A stretch of 64,000 bases of DNA from Ailanthus altissimus (taxonomy: Eukaryota; Streptophyta; Magnoliopsida; Sapindales; Simaroubaceae): the NCBI GenBank assembly GCA_946807835.1, contig CAMPEX010000001.1:8943001-9007000 (forward strand), read 5' to 3'. A program made the position numbers and the translations under genes. Below, piece by piece: positions 1 to 11,639 of the stretch. Within the stretch, counting starts at the first letter, position 1, and each line of letters begins with the position of its first letter. The notes beneath the pieces were generated by a model. That model was given only the letters and a program-made list of their open reading frames with translations. It did no database searches and had not been told where the DNA came from.

Positions 1-590
1 TTGACGGCTTACATAGGGTGTCTATCGGAGGCCCTCGTGAGTCTATCCCATATCTAGTACTAACTGGATACCCATATGTTAATACGAGCTACAAGCTCAT
101 GGTTGGCTAGAAACGACCATCTATACCCTATAGGTATAACATATGCTGATCTATATATAAAGGTATCCACCGACAGACCCACATCGGCAGAAATAGATTA
201 GAGATAATTATTCAAAAACATACTTGTGTAACTAGCATTTTCTAGCTCCCGATTGTAACTTTTTCAACTATGCAGTTACTGGTATATTCCCAGGTCTATG
301 TCCCATTACAGATAAGGTTCCAACTCTTGGATTTTCGCTGAGTATTATAACCAGCTAACGCTTATCTGTGCTAACATTTAGCATTTATATCTCTTAGCGT
401 GGCTAATTGTGAGCCCTTATCTAAACTTCTTTAGATCTGATCTGAACTCTTTCAGATCATACAATGTTTGTAACGTTACATTGCATAATACTATATTTAT
501 GGGTATTAAGGATTTAATAGGAATTTACGCTTGTATAAATACACAAGTATATGTATATTCAGGGATGACACGTAAGCATCAACCCTAATA
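1..590 (-). repeat. E1 3' LTR, partial
   Basis: Matches 6271-6857 over its whole visible length, including the block around CCTATAGGTATAACATATGC. On the minus strand it begins TATTAGGG where the other copy has TGTTAGGG, so the terminal TG is mutated. Only about the first quarter of the 2.15-kb LTR (in element sense) is inside the window. Confidence 0.85.
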
Positions 591-606
591 ATCTCTCACT
601 TGCTCT
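591..606 (-). other. E1 polypurine tract
   Basis: Minus-strand purine-rich AGAGCAAGTGAGAGAT directly precedes the 3' LTR. It resembles the AAGTGGGAGAT tract before the TGTTGGG LTR start in many plant copia elements. It sets the priming site for plus-strand DNA in a functional element. Confidence 0.65.
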
Positions 607-619
607 AGTGTCATTTCTG

Positions 620-2150
620 ATGGTATCTCATACACATCGACTCTACGTGTTTCATAAACACTTTTAGAGTCATGGCATTAGAATGTGGGTCTGCTAAATT
701 ATTTATAGAGCATTTCTATAAATAATCACATCTCCATTAACCAAGATACCTCTAGTCATATAAGACTCCTCTCAATATGATTAGAGTATTGGTGTCCTTT
801 TGGTATCTCGGTTTGTACTACAGCCTAGGTTTATCGTAAAACTATGGGATAGGATCCATCTGCCTTGGAATTCTTCCAAGGCCAGTGATAAACTTATGAA
901 TCTTCACTACTGCTTCCATTGCGCTCATAATAAATAAGCAGTGAGTCCCAGTTTGATGGGATTCTAACTCACTTAGTATTAATGAGAATGAGCATATTTC
1001 CATATGTAGACTCTCTATTATCTAGGTCAAACTAAAAGTCTAACTTTGTGCATCTTCTCATTTGTAAGTCACTTTCTCTATTTTTGAAAAATTTATCCTT
1101 TGTACCCTCAAGGTACCTTAGGATATTTTTTACTACTATCAAATGGTAGTCTCCAGAATCAGACTAAAATTGACTCGTAACTCTTACAGCCAAACTGATC
1201 TCAGGTCTCAATCACATCATAGCATACATCAATCTCTGAAGAGTTGATGTATTTGGTAAGTTAGACACTCTAACTCTCTCATCTTCCATCTGAAGAGACA
1301 TTGTTCTCCAAAGATGAACACCAGGTCTATTGATGTGAAATGATTGAGAGAGTCCTATCAGCTTCATAACTCTATCTCTATAAAGCTTTATACATAGTAT
1401 ATGGAAAGTTTCTCTCAAATCCTTCATGGAGAAATACTTACGAGTTACTTTTTACCGATTAAAACATACTGACATCATTTTCAATGATCAGTATGTCATT
1501 AACAAAGAGCATCAAAAAGACTATCATGCTCCCACTGACCTTTCAAGCACACAAGACCAGAAGTCTGGCTGGATGTAAAACCTTCAGGTTGTTATATGAA
1601 TATCTCTAACTTGAGGTATCTATTCCGGAATGTCATCCTTACATCCATCTGTCAAACTTCTAAGTCATAATATACTGCAAGAGCCAATAAAATACTAATC
1701 GACTTTAGCATTAATATTGGTCCAAATGTTTCATCTTATTTAATCCTAGATCATTAAGCATTACCTTTCTAGAACCAATATAGAGCCTAAAAGGTCTCTA
1801 CCTTCCATCTGGCTCCCACTACCTTTTAGTAAACCCTTTACAACCAATGAGAACAATTCCTATAGATAGTTTAACTAAGTCCCAGACTTGATTCTGATGC
1901 ATAGACTCAATATTGTTTTCATGGCTTCTTGCTGCTTCCTAAATCAATGTCAAACATCATCTTCCTATAGGACAATGATGATTTTTTTCTACCAAGAAAA
2001 TTCCAGGTTCACCTTCAGGCATCAACCACACCAAAAAGGTGACCTAGACATCCTTTTTGACCTATTGGAAAATGTACAAAAAGGTCAATGCTTAATTAAA
2101 CCTGAGTTCCAATCCTTGGTTCATTGATTATTAGATTGACTTCGCCAAGT
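620..2150 (-). pseudogene. E1 pol relic: copia reverse transcriptase and RNase H
   Basis: Read on the minus strand, about 2000-1500 gives broken matches to copia RT, including ETFGPILMLKS, QMDVR and QPEGF, followed by VNDILII-like text where the YVDD box belongs (about 1490). Positions 1427-1212 hold a 71-codon open piece starting MKDLRETFHILCIKLYRDR, the conserved connection after the RT active site. About 940-620 reads EAVxxIHKFITGLG and then NLADP, the start and end of copia RNase H. Frames change repeatedly and many stops occur, so it cannot make an enzyme. The motif style resembles Tork/Angela-type copia elements, but I would not fix the lineage. Confidence 0.8.
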
Positions 2151-4440
2151 TTAATCTTTTTATGATTTCCATGATCCACGAGAAACTCTTCTTCAAAAAT
2201 AGTGGTCTACCGAGAAACGAATATACTTTACTTCTTTGAATCATAGAACTAGTATTTTATTAGATTTAAAGGATACTCAATGAACATATACTAGTGCCTC
2301 TTAGGGTTATTTATCTTGCTGGGTAACTCTTACAAAACAAGATACCTTATTGCGTAACTCTTATATAAGCAGGACAACCTTAAGTCTTAACATATTTAAG
2401 AAACGGTTTCCTTCATATTTGTATCTCATAGGAATGGAAGGAATAGCTTTTGATGGAACTCTGCTTAATAAGCAGTAGTCTTTGGAGCAAATACTTACAA
2501 ATATAGATCAGTAACACTCATTATCAATCGGACCATATCTAATAAAGTCTGAAATAGATCGGTAATGGATTATTCGGAGGACTATAATGAGTGAGAATCT
2601 TATTCTTCCATAAACAAACGGGGAAATTTGCTGTTGATGTATTCATTTCCTCGATCTAATTAAAAGGATGTGATATACATTCTGATATATTTGGTCATCT
2701 CCGTGAATACATTATTCATAAACTGGTTAAGTCTTTATGGTCAGATTGGGAATCCAACCATCCTTAACTAGACAGATAAGCTTCACACGCCTATATGACC
2801 AAACTCAAATGCCACAGCTCTGTTTCATTTAAGAATTTCGATCTACAAACATTTCTAATTGTATATGATATCCATTTATTAACTGAAATTCAACTAATGA
2901 AACATCATACTTATTATACAATGCAACTATTGTATTGTATATAACAAGTAAGTTAAGTTGCCCAACAAATTAGACCTGCAAGAAATCACCATTTCTTACT
3001 CTCAACTTTACTTCTACAAGCTATTGCATTATAGTCTCTCTCAATCCTATAATGGATTGCAGATATGAGAGGGATATACAATATCTCTTACCCAACTTGA
3101 ACTGGCATCATATGCCATATAAATATTTATGTTTGTCAAGCACAAATATGTGAGAGTCTTCCTGACAATTATAAGCCTTGAAGGTTAGAGGGATTTCCAA
3201 TGCCCAACCTTACTGTATTGAAACACTTTCCATCTACACGCTCTCTTGTTGATCTTTGGATAAATATTGCCTCTGAGAATTTATTCTGGGTATCTGCCTC
3301 ATCTTCATCTCCTCGCACATCTAGTCTCACCAGAAATACTTAGGGTAGAAGATAAAGCACCCAGAACAAAGAGGGTCACACTCTCTTTATTAAATCTTCT
3401 AGAGAGGTGTTAATAGAAATACCTTACGACAAACTCTGATCAACAATAAATCAAATATTTTCTGAATCCAGAACACTTCTGAGATTCATCCGTCGGTCAG
3501 AGTAATTTTTACTACCCTAGAGTTGGACTGCATCAACTATGCACACTAACTGGTTCGTAGTGGCTATTAGAGTTGACATGCCAAAATAACGGGAGATTTA
3601 AGCAGAATGGTCATTAAATCGCTAATAAACGTTTTAAATCATGGGTATACTAATTATACATTTTTAATTTAAAATGCCCTCCCACTACTTTACATAATCT
3701 CGATAATCTCTCAAATGGGAGGACGATAGTTTAAACTTTTTTAAACTATACAGCGGGAAGTAGATCCCATTAAAATTTACTCGGGCCTCACACTGTAGCA
3801 ATATTGGCCTTTGTAAACCCAACAGGTAGACAACATTTGTCAATTGCATCTAATGCAACTCTTACCACTTGATCCTAATACACCTTATCCTCACGCTGTA
3901 GCAATATTGGGTAAGTGTATTTCAGATTAACTTATCAATGATCAAATATATGCTATTAATACTACCCTCACGCTGTAGCAATATTAGTCAATACTTTCGC
4001 ATATATTTGCCTCATATCATGTTTAACTGATATAGTCCAAGTCTAACGGACCAAGTCCCTTACGCTGTAGCAATATTGAAAAAAGGCCGACGTGACTCGT
4101 CTAACATCATAAACGAATCAGAATAAAATATTATCTCATAATATAATATTCTTTGATTTGATTAAGAGAGATTTTTGTATCCTTGGTCTCCATTCTCCTA
4201 GGAAGGGTGATTCTTAATTAAATAATTTTTCTATGCAAGCACAACTAACCCCCACTAGTAGAGCTTCCATTGTGGTTACCATTACAGAAAAATTGATTCT
4301 GATTTATAATGCAGACCGATAACTCTTTATCATTGCATCTCATAAATCTCAATTTATAATGTAGACTAATAACTTTTATCACTACATTTCATAAATCTAC
4401 ACATGCAAAATTAAATTTGAAACACTGTTTAAAATTATTG
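2150..4440 (-). pseudogene. E1 gag/integrase region, heavily eroded
   Basis: This stretch lies between the RT relic and the primer binding site, where gag, protease and integrase belong. The only convincing piece is the end of integrase at about 2440-2330 minus, reading FLKYVKTxGCPAYIR (x is a stop), like the conserved KVWGCPAYVK block. Gag is not recognisable. The part nearest the 5' LTR contains the fourfold 20-mer repeat described separately and a short GC-rich island at about 4495-4600. Confidence 0.5.
3787..4078. repeat. Four dispersed copies of a 20-bp motif
   Basis: The motif CTCACGCTGTAGCAATATTG or a one- or two-base variant occurs at 3787-3806, 3890-3909, 3967-3986 and 4059-4078. 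Start-to-start spacings are 103, 77 and 92 bp, and the intervening sequence is unrelated. On the element's sense strand (minus) it reads CAATATTGCTACAGCGTGAG. It lies a few hundred bases inside the 5' end of E1, in the leader or early gag. Confidence 0.85.
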
Positions 4441-4685
4441 TAGCTATGAACAATAAAAATAATGTTCATGTGCTACTGTTCAAGTAAACAGTACACCGTC
4501 GCGATGCCGAATTGCATCGTTGCAGCACTGAGAGGCGAAACCCCCAACGCTACGGCCCCAGCCCACTGGCGGTACAGCGCCCCGTGCTTCCCTTTTGGCA
4601 TACTCGTTTTAACACTTGAAACACATCATTTACACTGGGACTTTTGCATCCATTCACTCAAATAACACTCATATATGTTCTAAAT

Positions 4686-4697
4686 GGCTTTGATACC
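4686..4697 (-). other. E1 primer binding site (initiator tRNA-Met type)
   Basis: The minus strand reads GGTATCAAAGCC, close to the TGGTATCAGAGC site complementary to initiator Met-tRNA that is standard in plant copia elements. It is separated from the LTR end by a run of A residues (T on the plus strand, 4698-4706). This site fixes E1 as minus-oriented. Confidence 0.75.
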
Positions 4698-4706
4698 TTT
4701 TTTTTT

Positions 4707-6857
4707 TGCGGAGATCTAGTACATGTGGGTGTATGCATGTGCAATTGTGTCTATTGCCTAAAATACATATCAAATACGAATTTAAGGGGATAGAAGCGTA
4801 AATTATACAATAAACACAATAAATACAATATAGTAATCACATTAATATATTAGTGGTGTAGAGAACTCACCTCAACGTGTAACATTATACACGTATTTTC
4901 TCAGAGTCCGCATGAAGACTAACTCACGAGCAGTTCTAGTCACCAATACGGTGGGCTTGGTGAGCTAGAACAGCAGCCTTATATCCAGCACGGGATTAAC
5001 TCTTAATCCCCAAAATGATCGGGTGTATATTTTTATCATTTTTTCTAAAATGATAAGAAATGGAGAATTTAAAATAATTCTCAATTGCTCCAATTGGAAC
5101 TATGAAGAAAAATGAAACAATTTCATTTTTGTTTTTTTTCTTCTTTTGTTCTCGGCAATTTTTTCTTCTTCTTCTCTTTTCTATTTCTTTCTTTTTCTTC
5201 TCTTCACGACACACACCAAAAACACTTCAATTTCACACTCTCACTCTCACTTATATATATATTAAATTATTAATATAATATATTATATATTAAAAAAATA
5301 ATAAAATAATAATAATGGGTACCAACTATTTAACACCTAAAATATAATATTATTATATATAAAATATCATATAATAAAATATTATATAATAATATATTAT
5401 AATAAGATATTTTGATTATTTAACCATTAAATAATCAAAGTGTGAAATAATCATTTTGCGCCTAATAAATAATTATTAAGTCTACCCTTAATGGGTCCCA
5501 CCAAACTTGTATTTAGGTAAACTCGACCGAGGGTCCACAATGCGCCATGTGTCATTATACAATTAGTAAATAACAATTATTGATTAATTGTTGTATTTAA
5601 CACTTAAATACAGAACACACGCATTTTTGTGGTAGTGCTGAATATTGCTGGATTAAACAATTTAATCCGACACGCTGCCTCAGTGTACAACGAGTATACT
5701 TCATATCGCGAAACTCTTTAGGTACACGCCTGATTTGTCAAATGAAACTATTCCATGAGTCCGTGAGCAATGCCCCACCCACACGTCACGGATATATAAA
5801 TCAACGCGTGAAACTATGCAAGCTAAGTTTACAACGCATACGTATAGTCCTTCCGTCATGATATCCTAGATGCACTGGGGATATAGATTATCACCGTCAA
5901 ATCCCCAAGTGCTCATCCATGTCTTATCTTCAGACTCGTATCTCACAAAACAATATGTGCAAACTCATTTGCCATATTGTTCTATCCTGGCGAAACTCTT
6001 TCCCGGGATTAATACTTGTGGCCACAAAAATTTTCAAGATACAGTCTCGAAGCATCTGGATATAGAACTCCCTATATGAGCTGACAGATTCTATATCTGT
6101 ACGCACCGGACTCCATAAGCATCGGACCATACCAAGCGACACCCAGCGGTCACACCATGAAAGGTCTGTAACATGCGTGGAATCAAAATATGGTAGATCA
6201 CTTACAAGCCCATCATGGCACTCAGGTCAAAGGACCACGTATACTACTCAACTCGAGAGTACCCTCCGTTGATGGCTTACATAGGGTGTCTATCGGAGGC
6301 CCTTGTAAGTCTGTCTCATATCCAGTCCTAATTGGATACCATATGTCAATACGATCTCCAAGCTCACGGTTGGTTAGGAACGACCATCTATACCCTATAG
6401 GTATAACATATGCTGATCTATATATAAAGGTATCCACCGATAGACCCGCATCGACAGAAATAGATTAGTAATAATTATTCAAGAACATACTTGCGTAACT
6501 AGAATTTTCTGACACCCGATTACAACTCTTTTAACTATGCAATTACTGGTAAATTCTTAGGTCTATGTCCCATTACAGACAAGGTTCCAACTCTTGGATC
6601 TTCGCTGAGTATTATAACTAGCTAACACTTAGCTGTGCTAACATTTAGCATTTATATGTCTCAGCGTGGCTAACTGTGAGCCTTTATCTAAATGTCTTTA
6701 GATCTGACCTGAACTCCTTCAGATTATATAATGTTTGTAACGTTACATTGCATAATACCATATTTATGGGTATTAGGGATTTAATGGAAATGTACACTTG
6801 TATAAATACACAAGTATATGTACATTCATGGATGACACGTAAGCACCGACCCTAACA
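4707..6857 (-). repeat. E1 5' LTR, about 2.15 kb
   Basis: On the minus strand it runs from TGTTAGGG at 6857 to CCGCA at 4707. The length (2151 bp) matches solo LTR S2 (2142 bp), which begins TGTTGGGATTTGTGCTTACG and belongs to the same family. The segment 5220-5470 is almost pure A/T. A minus-strand TATA candidate (CTTTATATATAG) lies at about 6415-6427. Several small ORFs inside it are not conserved and are not genes. Confidence 0.82.
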
Positions 6858-6929
6858 CTAACTGCATTGGGGTTCTCAAACAAAGATTTGATATGCATCA
6901 TCTTCCTACATAATGATCCATTGGTGATT

Positions 6930-7020
6930 ACCCTGTAAATATTGAATTACTTAATCTCAAAAGTTCTAAGTAACGATGGATGTAGTGCAGATATATTTTA
7001 TCTTTCAAAACACTTTCCAA
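6930..7020 (+). pseudogene. E2 retroviral-type aspartic protease fragment
   Basis: The plus strand reads VLSNDGCSADILYL at about 6965-7006. This matches the Ty3/gypsy protease block VLVDNGSSADILY, except that the catalytic D of DxGSS is shifted or replaced (SNDGCS). Sequence after it has stops. It is a short relic recognised from one motif only. Confidence 0.5.
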
Positions 7021-7379
7021 AAGATAGGTTTAGAATAAATAGAGATTGTCGTAAGCAAGTTACCAATAGTCGCTGTCAATGGTAGTACTTGTAGGGTTGA
7101 TATGCCTGCAAGTCACAACATCTTAAAAGACCCTGACGGTGAGCTTCTTAATAGTATATGCTCCTTCTCATCATGAGCAGAGATTAGATCCATCGAATGC
7201 ATAGAGTAGTGTCCATTTTACACCAGAAGATAAGATGCAAGGCTAAACATGGTTTGGGGATACCTACGATAAAAAAAGATCAATAAGTAGCAAGAAAATG
7301 CTACCAAGTAAATCTAAAAGAAGAGAAGGCTGTAAATACATCTACATCAACAAAGATGTAGAGTCCTAACAAATAGCAA

Positions 7380-7895
7380 TTATAAAAAATTTCAAAGAGA
7401 CTTATCAAATGAAAAAGATAAGGAACAAAAGGGTTATGGTGTTATGGGCATACCAAGCTACTAAAAGAAAAGCTATCAACAAAACTCCATTTGCCATGAC
7501 TTATGGAAGCAAAGTAATAATTCCTACAAAAGTGGGGCTACCTATCAAGAGACCAAAAATTGTCGAGAATCGAATTGTCAATAAGCAACAACTAGTTGCA
7601 AATGGCAATTTGGTCGATGAAGTCCAAGAAGTCGTAGCTATCAAAATGGCAGTTTACCATCAAAAACTACAGAAACAAAGACAATAATTTATGAAACCAA
7701 GGAATTTTAGCCAAGGTGATTGGGTCATGAGAAAAGTGATCGAGAATACAAATGAGTTAAATGCTGGAAAGTTTGTCATAAACTGAGAGGAACCTTATCA
7801 GATCAAAGCAGTTATTGGAAAAGGTGCTTACAGACTAGTGAGTATTGAAGGGAAAGAAATGCCAAGCTGTGCAATGCCATATATAAAATGAAGAA
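7380..7895 (+). pseudogene. E2 integrase C-terminal fragment
   Basis: From 7409 the frame gives 92 codons including VLWAYQATKRKAINKTPFAM, the conserved Ty3/gypsy integrase segment (usually LWAYRTTPR...TPF.L.YG..AVIP.EV). After a stop (TAA, 7685-7687) the same frame continues with the chromodomain-less tail FMKPRNFSQGDWVMRKV, NAGKF, PYQIKAVIGKGAYRL and AMPYIK. This tail is characteristic of Tat-lineage integrases. The catalytic DDE core lies upstream and is missing, so the fragment is inactive. Confidence 0.82.
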
Positions 7896-9530
7896 TCAAA
7901 TGCTTGTCTGTTAAAGATATTACGAGGCATCCCTACTTTTTTATAAAAGAAGTATATGTTTCCATTCATAAATGTATGTGTATATAAAAACATGCGAGAA
8001 TATATTTGTATAAAAATAAATAAGTAATAAAGAACAATTAGTGCAAAAATAAATATACGCTTAAGAATATACTCGCACAAAAATAAATAAGCTCTTGAGA
8101 ACACATTCATGCAAAAATATATAAGTCAACGGTTAAAACATAACATGCAAAACAATACTTAAAGAAAAATAAATAAGCCAACAGTTAAGATATCGCACCT
8201 AAAATGACTAATCTGATCACAAAAATTAATAAAACCAATAATACGAAAGTCGATACACCACATCTAAAGACAACCAATCTAGTCATAGAGACTAAAAGCT
8301 AGCGTGTAAGGCAAAGTTGTCCAAATAAAATAACTATCCAAATAACTAAAAGAAGACGGATAATGCGTCATGCTAAAATTGACTGAATTATTTGCAAAAA
8401 ATGTATATAACCATTCATATTACAACAACCGACCAAGTAAGTCACAGTAAATTAAAAAGGCCAACAAGCATATGTTCTTATTCATATTCCGTCCATACCT
8501 ATTTTCAAAAAGACAACCAAAGTGCAATAATGGCTTATAATTCAAAAACAACAAATTATGTCAAGTTTTTAGCATGTCGCATTTCTAGAAAAGCGATTAA
8601 GATAAGTCATTTAAGTCAAGCAACAAACATGCAATGCCTCAATAAAGTATAACCAAAACAAGAAGTGAAAACTCTAAATACGGTCAATTAACTTGCGTCT
8701 TTTAAAATCAAAATCATAATGGAATACATCACACCATTGCGAGCAAAAGCTATTCACTCTTATTCATTTACAAATATTTTTACCCCAATAATGAAATAAA
8801 TCATTCAAAAAGAGCATAAATCATGTGTCAAATATTAAAGTCCACTTCATAAAAAAAAGACATAACGTTCATGGCTAATTTATTTAGAACGTATATTATC
8901 ATCAATTAAATAAAGTCATAAATGACTTGATGATTAAAACGCTCTATTAAGATATAATAAAAATAAACATATACACCAAAAGGATAAAGGCTTCTAATTC
9001 TACCCCAATAAAGAATTATTTAATAAAGTTCAATTGGGAGAACTATATTCATTAAGTACAAAAGAATGAGAAATAACTCGCAAACTTACATAGTCAATAC
9101 TCATTGATGGAATAGTATTTGCGAACTTAGAAGAATTAGCAGCATAAATATTAGTACTTATATGATCTGTAGTACTCGTAGTCAACACAGCACTGGCTGC
9201 AAGAAAAGGATCACAGTAAACACTTGGCTGCACAGATTCACCCTAAGAACATGTATCTGTAATATTAAAAAAAAGGATAAATGAAAATGCATACCTTTCC
9301 ATTATGGAGATAAGAATAATTTAATTAATAAACTAAAAAGAATAATTAGACAAACCTTTAATATCGGGAGTTTTTTAGAACTTTGCCTTTATAAAAGAAT
9401 TGGGCGAGCGAAATAAAGTACGTTTCAGTCTCTTTTTAGAGACATCAGGAGAAATCAAAGATGAAGTCTTAAGGGATTTTCTCTTTAAAGATACTTCCTC
9501 AGAAGTTTTGCCTAATTAAAATAAAATAAA
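7896..9530. other. AT-rich post-pol region of E2, no gene recognised
   Basis: There are many short ORFs on both strands and none looks conserved. Positions 7960-8180 repeat the theme of AAAATAAATA followed by a short GC-containing word. The stretch could be untranslated sequence of E2 or later exons of the antisense ORF at its right. I see no promoter, LTR end or RNA gene. Confidence 0.5.
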
Positions 9531-9533
9531 GTA

Positions 9534-10318
9534 TTATTTGAAAACAATAAAAAAGAAGTAGCAATAAATAAATGAAAAATAAGAAGATAAAAAAATAATA
9601 ATAATAATAATATCAAGAAAAACTACGGTATCAGTTGCTATCATACCAACATCAGTCAAACCAACATCGGAAACCATGGCTAAACTGCCCAAAGATGAAA
9701 TAACCTCTAATATAGAACCCACACTAGTCGTATCAGCTCCCTTTTCAACAGCCTCAAGTTGTGCCTTCTTTACTAGTCTAGCCTCACGAATTTTAGCAAA
9801 AGGGTCCATCTTTGGAGTTGATTTCTTTCTCGTAAAATGTGAACACCCAAAAGGGGTTGGAATAGCATAAGTAGCAGCTTTCTTCTTTTTCAAACTAACA
9901 TCTTCTTTTCTACCAGGGTCTGAACCCTCAGAGGGATCAACAATAGGAGAAGACCTGATAAAACACCCTAAAGAAAAAGAAATAATATCATATTATAGAC
10001 AAGCCTTGAAAGTAAAACTGAAAAAGAAAAAGTAAGCATTAAAAATGATACCTAGTAGCGAGCAACTCGATAGTAGCACTAGAGTACGGAGTATACCAAT
10101 TAAGAACCTCACTCCAACAAGGTTTCTACTTAGAATATTCTAATCAAAATTTCCTAATTAACCAATCTCTCTCGAGAAACAAAAAATATTTAGTCCTAGA
10201 ACTTGGAATATCAGCAATGATATTTAAACCTTAGAAATGAAAGGCAAAATGAAAAATACCATAACCCGTTCCTTTTAACCGAAACAAAGTAATAATCTCC
10301 TTAAGGGATAAAGCCATT
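9534..10318 (-). pseudogene. E2 antisense extra ORF, 'putative gypsy type transposon' domain-like
   Basis: On the minus strand an ATG at 10318 opens MALSLKEIITLFRLKGTGYG. It continues (with stops) through IPSSRTKYFLF and LNWYTPYSS to about 10060. This matches in layout the N-terminal domain of plant proteins labelled putative gypsy-type transposon (FFxLK...G...LPSS.+.WK..FFFV...W). A second open block at 9930-9620 is Lys/Arg-rich (DPFAKIREARLVKKAQLEAV) and ends in a low-complexity Ile run. An intron between the blocks is possible. The ORF is antisense to the E2 integrase. Domain assignment is by eye. Confidence 0.5.
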
Positions 10319-10350
10319 TTAGGATGAGTGAAGGAGAGAGCTTGAGAGAG

Positions 10351-11485
10351 GTTAATTAGGTTTAATATTTTTATCTTTCAAACTTAATATTTGTTTGTTT
10401 AATTAAGATTATTTAATTTTTTATGTGATTTATTGTTATTTTGTAGATTTGAAATCAATGAAGCAAATGAGGATAAAAATTTAAAAAACTTAAGGCAACA
10501 GCATTAAATCGCTACAATACTCTACTATAGTGCTTTACTATAGTAATTTCACTACAAAATCCAGCGTTGCAGGGTTGTATAAATAGTAATTTATGAACAG
10601 TAATCCTAATATAATTTATATTTAATGTTTTACCCTAAATTAAAGACATAAACTTATAAATAGAAGGTCAAAAACTCTAATTTAAAGAATCAAAAAGAAA
10701 GAGAAAAAGAGAGAGAAAGAGTAATTTTTTTAGTATCAAGAAAGACTAGAATATTGAAGAATGTAGAAAAATTAGTTTTATCTCTTTAACCCTTTAACTT
10801 TCTCATTTTGTATGATTTTCATAATGTTATTCTTCATAAGATCTAGAACTCTTTATTTCACCATAACCTAATTTTTTATTTCTGGGGTTAGACTTTTGAA
10901 CCTAATATGTAATTAGATTTTATTGACTTTCTTAGCTTATGAACTTAATATATACAATTGATTCATTCTATCTTGTATATATTACTTTCATTATATCTGG
11001 TTACAATTTTGAATGATTGAGGAACCATAATAAATTTGGCGGAGGAATTTATGTGGGTATTATTTAGACTTGTTCTTAATGAATTAAATTTATTCAGATT
11101 ACCATAGACATATAGGTAATTGTTAGAATGTATAATATAGTCACTCGACCATCGAAAGAGGCTTGCGATAAGATTAGAGTCTAGTCAATCAATTTATATT
11201 AAAAGATAACTAAGAGGTTAATAAATCCAATGAAATATTATGGAATAAGTCGAAACCCTAATTGTTCTTAATTGGTGAATTCAACTCTTTATTTATGTTT
11301 GATTAATTTAGGTTTAATTTGATAGAATTAGGTTAATTATATTCAATTCTTATTTTGATTCATCTACATAAAAGTTAAGTATAACTAATTTTAGTAATTG
11401 ATTAAAAGAATTAGATTAAATAGTCCATATGGATTGATAACTTGGACTTAAATCCTATATTACTTAACTATTATTGCATACATCA
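10351..11485 (+). repeat. E3 5' LTR (left border estimated)
   Basis: The right end CATCA at 11481-11485 directly precedes the primer binding site and matches the TGAT...ATCA ends of E6 LTRs. A TATA candidate TGTATAAATAG lies at 10577-10587. The left border is not marked by a repeat because the 3' LTR is missing, and about 10330-10360 is a guess. No ORF is present. Confidence 0.55.
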
Positions 11486-11487
11486 AG

Positions 11488-11507
11488 TTTTTGCGCTGTT
11501 GTCGGGG
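11488..11507 (+). other. E3 primer binding site
   Basis: The sequence around TTTTTGCGCTGTTGTCGGGG equals the TTTTGGCGCCGTTGTCGGGGA site seen in Athila and related gypsy elements with two bases lost. The canonical form is complementary to the 3' end of plant tRNA-Asp. E6 carries the same site in a better state. Confidence 0.7.
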
Positions 11508-11639
11508 ACTAATTTTTTATTCTTTAGATCAATACTAATACTAAACTAATTGCTTTTAATTTAGATTTTTTATTTTATTTTCTTTTTCTTACTTTGATTT
11601 TGTTTTTATTTTACTTTGACAGCTCATGCAAAGGGCGAA

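Larger units (their letters stand above)
1..6857 (-). mobile_element. E1: degenerate Ty1/copia LTR retrotransposon, truncated by the window start
   Basis: Positions 1-590 and about 6271-6857 are direct repeats differing at roughly 9 % of sites by eye, so they are parts of two LTRs. Orientation is minus. A primer-binding-like site reading GGTATCAAAGCC lies at 4686-4697 next to the right-hand LTR. A purine tract reading AGAGCAAGTGAGAGAT on the minus strand (591-606) abuts the left-hand LTR. The minus strand between them carries eroded gag, integrase, reverse transcriptase and RNase H in copia order. The 5' LTR is therefore on the right and the 3' LTR on the left. No long ORF survives. The outer end of the left LTR and its target duplication are off-window; the right flank is CTAAC. 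Confidence 0.88.
6858..10350 (+). mobile_element. E2: Tat-like Ty3/gypsy remnant
   Basis: E1 sits at its left edge. A protease-like fragment is followed by a fragment of integrase whose C-terminal part has the style of Tat/Ogre-type elements. Then comes a long AT-rich stretch and an antisense ORF. Extra ORFs in either orientation between pol and the 3' LTR have been described for plant Ty3/gypsy elements of this lineage. RT and RNase H are missing between protease and integrase. I cannot find either LTR: the left part is off-window or lost, and E3 begins near 10350. The right border is an estimate. Confidence 0.65.

Noticed and set aside
3787..4078. CRISPR-like array of 20-mers
   Set aside because: This is a plant genome, spacers vary from 57 to 83 bp, there are only four units with no cas genes, and it sits in a retrotransposon leader.
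4996..5214. Lys/Arg/Glu-rich 72-codon minus-strand ORF
   Set aside because: It is the translation of a TTCTTCTTC-type tract in the E1 LTR; low complexity, not a gene.
5870..6468. Overlapping ORFs of 69-92 codons on both strands within the E1 LTR
   Set aside because: They lie wholly inside an LTR, are not preserved in S2, S4 or the other E1 LTR, and show no domain.
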